The notes beneath the pieces are model-generated. The model did no database searches. It was not told where the DNA came from and worked only from the letters and a program-made list of their open reading frames with translations. Positions 7,519-11,191 of a stretch of 11,191 nucleotides of DNA are shown one piece after another. The translations under genes were made by a program, and so were the position numbers. The stretch is from Treponema sp. (GTDB lineage Bacteria > Spirochaetota > Spirochaetia > Treponematales > Breznakiellaceae), in assembly GCA_031258265.1 (NCBI GenBank), contig JAIRNB010000102.1, forward strand, positions 1-11,191. The letters run 5' to 3'. How positions within the stretch are numbered: position 1 is the stretch's first letter; the number at the start of each line of letters is the position of its first letter.

Positions 7519-8835
7519 TCATCGCAGGGGAAGGAATTTATTCAGTTGGCTCTGAGTCTGCTGTTCAGCCTGCCGCAGGGCCTCCAGGGGAGTCTTCACG
7601 TTCTGTACCACCATATCCTGGGCGGTGGAAAGGGCGTCCCAGTACAGGGCTCCCACCGGCAGGGGCGGGCGGCTTTTGGTAAAAAATAGGGCTTCCCGAA
7701 AATAAGTCTGCTTTTCGGTAAAAATAGACTCATCGCTGGAAATTGATATAAGCGTGGGGCAGTGGCCGGATTCTTTGGTGTAGATCCGCTGTCCCTCGGC
7801 GCCGCAGGCCCAGTAGATAAAGTGGACCGCCGCATCCTTCTTTTTGGAACCGGTGGGGACCACGAAGCTCCATCCCCCCGCCCAGGTGGAGGGTTTATCC
7901 CCTTTTTTCGCGACGGGAATGTAGGTTATGTCGTATTTCACATCCGGCGCGTAGGTCCGCATGGTATTGAGGAACCAGTCGCCGGTAATCATCATCGCCA
8001 GGTGGCCGGTGATAAAGGGATGCTGCTGGGGCGGATTGTTGGCGGGCATATAGCTGGAAATAAAGGTCTGCACCTGGTGGACTCCCATTTCTTTGTTGTA
8101 ATCGTATAGGTACTGGAATCCCTTCACCACGCCGGGGTGGGTGGGGGTAACTTTTCCCGCACCCATGTCCGCAAATTCTCCGCCAAAGAGGAAGCCCCAG
8201 GTATAATGCCAGCCCTGTTCCACCTGGGGAATAAAACCGGCTTTTATGTAGTTCCCCAGGGCGTCTTTCATATCGATCTTCCGGGCAATTTCCCGCAGCC
8301 GTTCCAGGGTGATAGGTCCATTTTTCCTGTCCAGTTCCCCGGGATCGATTCCCGCGTCCTGGAGCATTTTCTTGTTGTAGTAGAGTCCCCTGGTATCCGT
8401 ATCAAAGGGAAGGCCATAGGTCCTACCCCGATACTGATCTTCGTTCCAGGCAAAGGGCAAATATTTGTCTTTCAAATTGGGATCAAGCTTTGCCAGATCC
8501 GCCGTCAGATCCTCAAGGAGGCCGTCGGAAGCCCGCTGGGCCACAGTAAACCTGTCCAGCATATACACATCCGGCCCCGTTCCCCCCCGGACCGCGGTCA
8601 TAAGGCTTGTGACATCGGTTTCGGAACCGGGAACCTGTACAAATTGAACCTGTACCGCGGGATTAGTGGCGTTATAGGAATTTGCGATATTTTCAAGAAC
8701 CGCGTTGTCCGGGGGGCCGTGGCTTGTCCAAAAAACAACTTTTTCCTTTTGGGAAGTTCCTTCGTTTTTTCCCTGACAGCCGGACAGGATGCCAAGGATA
8801 AGCAGCGCCCCCGCCATTATAAGCACTCGTTTCAT
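7519..8835 (-). CDS. Extracellular solute-binding lipoprotein, family 1 (sugar-binding, CUT1)
   Basis: This is the substrate-capturing subunit of the sugar importer, 438 residues. A lipoprotein signal peptide is visible: MKR, hydrophobic core VLIMAGALLILGI, lipobox LSGC with the lipidated cysteine at residue 20. The mature part starts with a charged linker (QGKNEGTSQKEK) and then VVFWTSHG, as in family 1 binding proteins. Other family hallmarks are FVQVPGSETDVTSLMTAVRG, GPDVYMLDRFTVAQ, GLPFDTDTRGLYYNKKMLQDAG, FITGHLAMMITGDWFLN and WAGGWSFVVPTGSKKKDAAV. The start at 8835 has AGGAGG-type sequence (8841-8847, minus strand) five bases upstream. It is the first gene of the operon, and a candidate promoter lies at 8906-8935. 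The ligand is unknown; an oligosaccharide or glycoside is a fair inference from the family. No sugar hydrolase or regulator lies in the window to narrow it. Confidence 0.95.
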   Translation of the reverse strand: MKRVLIMAGALLILGILSGCQGKNEGTSQKEKVVFWTSHGPPDNAVLENIANSYNATNPAVQVQFVQVPGSETDVTSLMTAVRGGTGPDVYMLDRFTVAQRASDGLLEDLTADLAKLDPNLKDKYLPFAWNEDQYRGRTYGLPFDTDTRGLYYNKKMLQDAGIDPGELDRKNGPITLERLREIARKIDMKDALGNYIKAGFIPQVEQGWHYTWGFLFGGEFADMGAGKVTPTHPGVVKGFQYLYDYNKEMGVHQVQTFISSYMPANNPPQQHPFITGHLAMMITGDWFLNTMRTYAPDVKYDITYIPVAKKGDKPSTWAGGWSFVVPTGSKKKDAAVHFIYWACGAEGQRIYTKESGHCPTLISISSDESIFTEKQTYFREALFFTKSRPPLPVGALYWDALSTAQDMVVQNVKTPLEALRQAEQQTQSQLNKFLPLR

Positions 8836-8848
8836 AAAATCCTCCTCA

Positions 8849-8878
8849 TTGGACTTTTCATACAGAAAATCTTATAAA
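8849..8878 (+). promoter_or_regulatory. Weak candidate plus-strand promoter in the leader of the sugar operon
   Basis: On the plus strand TTGGAC (8849-8854) and TATAAA (8873-8878) are 18 bases apart. The -10 is good and the -35 is poor. If used, it would transcribe divergently from the sugar operon towards the terminators at 8991-9026 and 9085-9111, producing a short RNA. A 43-codon frame (8897-9028) with GGAG (8886-8889) before its ATG lies within it but runs through the terminator hairpin, so a non-coding RNA is as likely as a peptide. Confidence 0.22.
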
Positions 8879-8905
8879 AAGTATTGGAGAAACTTTATGT
8901 CCCGG

Positions 8906-8935
8906 ATTGTAGAATTATTAGAATCACAGGGTAAA
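8906..8935 (-). promoter_or_regulatory. Candidate sigma-70 promoter of the sugar ABC operon
   Basis: On the minus strand TTTACC (8930-8935) and TACAAT (8906-8911) are separated by 18 bases, matching the -35 consensus at 4 of 6 and the -10 consensus at 5 of 6 positions. Transcription would begin near 8898, leaving a leader of about 60 bases before the start codon at 8835. It lies downstream of the bidirectional terminator at 8991-9026, as expected for an independent operon promoter. It is a prediction from consensus only. Confidence 0.4.
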
Positions 8936-8990
8936 ATTACGATTTTCCCGCTTCCCTTCACGGCGCCATTTTTGAATAACAATCGCTTAA

Positions 8991-9026
8991 AAAAAACACG
9001 GATTTTATTAGAAATCCGTGTTTTTT
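8991..9026. terminator. Bidirectional intrinsic terminator
   Basis: The arms AAAAAACACGGATTT (8991-9005) and AAATCCGTGTTTTTT (9012-9026) are perfectly complementary over 15 bp with a six-base loop. The A-run on one side and T-run on the other make it work as a hairpin plus T tract on both strands. On the minus strand it would end transcripts of the glutamate-synthase-like gene before the sugar operon. On the plus strand it would end any RNA starting in the sugar-operon leader. Confidence 0.8.
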
Positions 9027-9057
9027 AGAAGACTTATGAATTTAGAAGACTTATGAA
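9024..9057. repeat. Exact 17-bp tandem duplication
   Basis: TTTAGAAGACTTATGAA occurs twice with no gap (9024-9040 and 9041-9057). The first copy overlaps the last three T of the bidirectional terminator. The length, 17 bp, is not a multiple of three and the repeat is not within a gene. It may be a replication-slippage duplication or a doubled binding site. Confidence 0.9.
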
Positions 9058-9084
9058 AGAACCAACCGGGTTTTTGAACGATAT

Positions 9085-9111
9085 CCCGCGGCAGGGCCGC
9101 GGGGATTTTTT
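9085..9111 (+). terminator. Plus-strand intrinsic terminator-like hairpin at the 3' end of the glutamate-synthase-like gene
   Basis: CCCGCGGC (9085-9092) and GCCGCGGG (9096-9103) form a perfect 8-bp GC stem with a three-base loop, followed on the plus strand by GA and T6 (9106-9111). This is a classic terminator in the plus direction. On the minus strand, the direction of the gene ending at 9110, there is no T tract directly after the stem, so there it may only protect the mRNA 3' end. No confirmed plus-strand gene lies just upstream. Confidence 0.6.
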
Positions 9112-10702
9112 AATTTTTCAGAATTTCCAGCGCCACTTCCCGGTAGCAGTCCAAAAGGTAGAGGATACCCGTCACCCGTTCACATTCTTCCGTCAGGGAC
9201 ATCAGGTCCTTCCTGCCGATAACAGCGGTATTGAAGCGCCGGGCCCCGGCCATAAGCTGCTGCAGCCCCACCTTTATCTTTTCCGCGTAACTGTAGATGC
9301 CAATGGCCCCCAGGGGAATATTTTTAATTTCCGAAGCGCCTGCCAGTTCCTTGACCTTTTCATAGTTGACAAAAATCTCCTCTGCTGTGGAACCGTAATC
9401 GGACACGGATTTGGGCAGGTTCCCCTCTTTAAGCCATTGGGCGATGTTTTTACCCACCATGCCGGGGATCATCAGGGCCCGGCCCATGCAGACCGCCTTA
9501 ACATAGGGGGAACCCAGGGCCAGGGCTTTGAATACATGGTCCTCCGTGGAAAAACCCCCGGCAAAGGCCAGGTCCGGCGTCCGTCTGCCGGAGGAGGCCA
9601 GTATGGCGGCGTACTCAGCGGCGGCGCTGTGCAGGTAAATCGAGGGAATTCCCCACTCTTCCATCATCCTCCAGGGACTCATGCCCGTCCCCCCGGAAGC
9701 GCCGTCAACCGTAAGCAAATCTATCCGGGCATCGGAACCCCAACGGATAGCCATAGCCAGTTCTTTAAGACTGTAGGCCCCTGTCTTCAGGGTGATCCGC
9801 TTAAAACCCAGGGAACGCAGCCGCTCCACTTCTTTCATGAACCCTTCCCGGCTGACAAAACCCAGCCGGCTGTGGCGTTCAAATTCTTTAATGGCTCCGG
9901 CCTTAAAGGAAGTCTGAACCACCGGGTCCGAAGGGTCCGGGGTAACGATGTAACCCCGGCGCTGGAGTTCCAGAGCCCGTTCCAGTTGGGCCACCTTGAT
10001 CTCCCCGCCGATACACTTGGCCCCCTGGCCCCACTTTAGCTCGATGGTTTCGATTTTGTGCTTATCAATGATGTACTCCGCCACCCCCAGTTTGGTGTCC
10101 TCCACATTCATCTGGATAAGGATTTCCCCGTAACCGCTATGGTACTTCCGGTAAGTCTCGATACGGCGGTCCATGTCGGGGGCCTTCACCACCTTTCCGG
10201 CGGCGTTCAGTTCCAGGGCCGGATCAATACCGCAGACATTCTCCCCGCAGACAATCGTAAGACCGGAAATCGCCGCCCCCACGGCAAAGTGTTCCCAGTT
10301 TTTCCGGGCAATCTCCGTCGAACCCAGGGCCCCGGTAAAAATAGGCAGCGAAAGCTTCACCTTCCTGTCCCAGCCGTATTCGGTCTCCGTGTTCACCAGG
10401 GGGAAGCGGGCCGTATCGGGATTAGCGCCGGTCCCCGCCGGCAGTCCCTCCGCGCCCTGGGCATAACCCTGAATATTAAGGTGGGAATAATCCACAGGGT
10501 AGTTCTTATCCCCCCCGGCGGTAATATCCCCAAAGGGACCGGGGTAGATCAGCTCCCTCCCCCGGAAACTGGCCTTGAAAATTTCGCAGTTCCCCTTGCA
10601 GCCATCAAGGCACCGCGAACAAAGACCGCTGGAAGGCGCCACGCTTACCGAGCGGTTGCCTGTCCTGGTAGCGTCATTACCGTTTGGACGCTGTAGATTC
10701 AT
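9110..10702 (-). CDS. FMN-binding glutamate synthase-domain protein with N-terminal cysteine cluster
   Basis: This is a stand-alone protein of 530 residues related to the FMN/synthase domain of glutamate synthase (GltB), the part that makes glutamate from 2-oxoglutarate and ammonia. Seen: KWGQGAKCIGGE (223-234), the counterpart of the GQGAKPGxGG motif of GltB; TVDGASGGTG (331-340), the phosphate/flavin-binding GxxGGTG region; and AGGFSTEDHVFKALALGSPYV (381-401), which continues the TIM-barrel. There is no glutamine amidotransferase domain. The cysteine triad that binds the 3Fe-4S cluster in GltB is not seen after this region; only C405 is near. Instead the N-terminus has C-x2-C-x3-C-x3-C (28, 31, 35, 39), a plausible Fe-S or metal site. 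The start at 10702 is set by AGGAGG (10708-10713, minus strand) five bases upstream. The gene has its own promoter and appears monocistronic. The true reaction is uncertain: ammonia-dependent glutamate synthase or another flavin-dependent redox step. Confidence 0.9.
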   Translation of the reverse strand: MNLQRPNGNDATRTGNRSVSVAPSSGLCSRCLDGCKGNCEIFKASFRGRELIYPGPFGDITAGGDKNYPVDYSHLNIQGYAQGAEGLPAGTGANPDTARFPLVNTETEYGWDRKVKLSLPIFTGALGSTEIARKNWEHFAVGAAISGLTIVCGENVCGIDPALELNAAGKVVKAPDMDRRIETYRKYHSGYGEILIQMNVEDTKLGVAEYIIDKHKIETIELKWGQGAKCIGGEIKVAQLERALELQRRGYIVTPDPSDPVVQTSFKAGAIKEFERHSRLGFVSREGFMKEVERLRSLGFKRITLKTGAYSLKELAMAIRWGSDARIDLLTVDGASGGTGMSPWRMMEEWGIPSIYLHSAAAEYAAILASSGRRTPDLAFAGGFSTEDHVFKALALGSPYVKAVCMGRALMIPGMVGKNIAQWLKEGNLPKSVSDYGSTAEEIFVNYEKVKELAGASEIKNIPLGAIGIYSYAEKIKVGLQQLMAGARRFNTAVIGRKDLMSLTEECERVTGILYLLDCYREVALEILKN

Positions 10703-10725
10703 AAAAGCCTCCTCTCCTCAATTAG

Positions 10726-10748
10726 GCCCGTAATTCTATGTTGCGGGC
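10726..10748 (-). other. Small leader stem in the 5' UTR of the glutamate-synthase-like gene
   Basis: GCCCG (10726-10730) and CGGGC (10744-10748) are complementary around a 13-base loop, between the predicted transcription start and the ribosome-binding site. The stem is short and matches no riboswitch class that I recognise. It is noted only as a possible leader hairpin. Confidence 0.25.
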
Positions 10749-10761
10749 AGGGTAAACGCCC

Positions 10762-10789
10762 ATTATACCCCCTCCGGCGGGAATGGCAA
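10762..10789 (-). promoter_or_regulatory. Strong sigma-70 promoter of the glutamate-synthase-like gene
   Basis: On the minus strand TTGCCA (10784-10789) is followed after 16 bases by a perfect TATAAT (10762-10767). Matches are 5 of 6 for the -35 and 6 of 6 for the -10. An A/T-rich run (T7 on the minus strand, 10791-10797) lies just upstream and could act as an UP-like element. Transcription would start near 10755, giving a leader of about 50 bases. It separates this gene from the rRNA operon read in the same direction. Confidence 0.75.
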
Positions 10790-10805
10790 GAAAAAAAGCG
10801 TAATT

Positions 10806-10884
10806 ACCAGGAGTTTGTTGCGCTTCGCGCTTAAAATAGTATAAATATTCACATCAATGAATATTTATACCTTACAAACTCCGA
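10806..10884. repeat. Palindromic unit A (nested inverted repeats)
   Basis: The outer arms GGAGTTTGT (10810-10818) and ACAAACTCC (10874-10882) are perfectly complementary. They enclose a small hairpin GCGC-TTC-GCGC (10820-10830) and a perfect 13-bp A/T-rich stem GTATAAATATTCA/TGAATATTTATAC (10839-10851 with 10858-10870, six-base loop). The whole would fold as a three-way junction. There is no coding potential. It lies between the rRNA operon and the glutamate-synthase-like gene. Confidence 0.8.
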
Positions 10885-10885
10885 A

Positions 10886-10949
10886 AGCAGTGCAATAATC
10901 GTGATTTTTTGCATATTTATGCAAAAAATCTACATTGCAACAGGCTGCT
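10886..10949. repeat. Palindromic unit B (nested inverted repeats), adjacent to unit A
   Basis: The outer arms AGCAG/CTGCT (10886-10890 with 10945-10949) and TGCAAT/ATTGCA (10891-10896 with 10934-10939) enclose a perfect 13-bp stem GATTTTTTGCATA/TATGCAAAAAATC (10903-10915 with 10918-10930). Unit B starts three bases after the end of unit A. Its right end GCAACAGGCTGCT resembles the inverted left end of unit A, GCAACAAACTCCT on the minus strand, so the pair may be one composite element. Confidence 0.75.
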
Positions 10950-11077
10950 AGGGCCTTGATATACCGGATTTTTCGTCGTGTTTTTAAGGGGGGCACAGGG
11001 GAGAGATTTTCCGTGACAGCAGTTCTTATGAAACCGCTTTAGGGGCGCATATTTACAGGGGCGGATTTTATGGAGAC
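10950..11077. other. Spacer between the palindromic pair and the 5S rRNA
   Basis: I see no gene here. Together with the promoter and palindromes it makes up the 10703-11085 gene-free interval. The only pattern is a weak direct repeat, AGGGGCGCATATTTA (11041-11055) and AGGGGCGGATTTTA (11057-11070). Confidence 0.5.
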
Positions 11078-11085
11078 AAAAAAAA
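11078..11085 (-). terminator. T8 tract directly after 5S rRNA
   Basis: On the minus strand eight T residues follow immediately after the 3' end of the 5S rRNA (GCCGCCAGGC then T8). The closing helix of 5S, or a local GCC/GGC stem, may serve with it as the rRNA operon terminator. The palindromic units further downstream could provide extra termination. Confidence 0.4.
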
Positions 11086-11191
11086 GCCTGGCGGCTTCCT
11101 ACTTTCCCGCCCCTCCGGGGGGCAGTATCATCGGCGTTAGAGGGCTTGACTTCCGTGTTCGGAATGGGAACGGGTATGCCACCTCCACCAT
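11086..11191 (-). rRNA. rrf: 5S ribosomal RNA (5' end beyond the window edge)
   Basis: Read on the minus strand, the sequence shows the conserved 5S core: CACCCG-like GCATACCCGTTCCC, then CATTCCGAACACGGAAGTCA with AGC following, then CGCCGATGATACTGCC and GGGAAAGTAGG, ending in GCCGCCAGGC, which would pair with the 5' strand of helix I. About ten bases of the 5' end are missing past position 11191. The remaining rRNA genes of the operon are expected upstream on this strand, outside the window. The 3' end is set by the helix I partner sequence and the T8 run. Confidence 0.93.

Noticed and set aside
8137..8877. Plus-strand open frame of 246 codons opposite the solute-binding protein
   Set aside because: It is antisense to a gene with a signal peptide, lipobox and family motifs; nothing supports coding on the plus strand.
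8991..9057. CRISPR-like repeat structure
   Set aside because: There are only two copies of a 17-bp unit with no spacer, plus a terminator hairpin. That is not an array.
9053..10039. Plus-strand open frame of 328 codons opposite the glutamate-synthase-like gene
   Set aside because: It is antisense to a well-supported gene, its composition is shadow-like, and the plus-strand terminator at 9085-9111 lies within its start.

Overview
The window looks like chromosomal DNA of a GC-rich anaerobic bacterium. A spirochaete related to the termite-gut treponemes is my best guess, from the general style of the genes and the 5S rRNA. This is inference: nothing in the window proves the taxon. The helicase gene is clearly richer in G+C than the sugar-transport genes and the intergenic regions.

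Layout. (1) Positions 1-963 (+) hold the 3' part of an oligopeptide/dipeptide ABC-transporter ATPase (OppF/DppF type), cut by the window edge. (2) Positions 963-5456 (+) hold a full-length Lhr-family DNA helicase of about 1,497 residues. It is joined to the ATPase gene by a one-base stop/start overlap (TAATG), so the two are probably co-transcribed. (3) Positions 5457-5661 are a gene-free segment between convergent genes, with a G7 tract near one end and a C9 tract near the other. (4) Positions 8835-5662 (-) form a three-gene CUT1 carbohydrate ABC operon: lipoprotein solute-binding protein, MalF-type permease, MalG-type permease. No ATPase is encoded with it. (5) Positions 8836-9109 are a dense intergenic region. 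It holds a predicted promoter for the sugar operon, a near-perfect bidirectional terminator, an exact 17-bp tandem duplication and a second terminator-like hairpin pointing the other way. (6) Positions 10702-9110 (-) encode a stand-alone FMN-binding glutamate-synthase-domain protein with an N-terminal four-cysteine cluster and a strong sigma-70-type promoter. (7) Positions 10806-10952 carry two adjacent nested palindromes with related outer ends, resembling a small non-autonomous palindromic or MITE-like element. (8) Positions 11086-11191 (-) are the 5S rRNA, cut at its 5' end by the window edge and followed at once by a T8 run. The rest of the rRNA operon presumably lies beyond the right edge.

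How the genes relate. The left part couples peptide import with a DNA-repair helicase, probably by operon position rather than by function. The middle part is a sugar-uptake cassette that would need an ATPase encoded elsewhere. The glutamate-synthase-like enzyme has its own promoter between the rRNA operon and the sugar cassette and appears to be separately terminated.

I found no CRISPR array, transposase, phage gene or recognisable defence system. The least explained parts are the palindromic pair at 10806-10952, the possible small transcript at about 8849-9026, the segment at 5457-5661, and the cysteine-rich variant of the glutamate-synthase domain.
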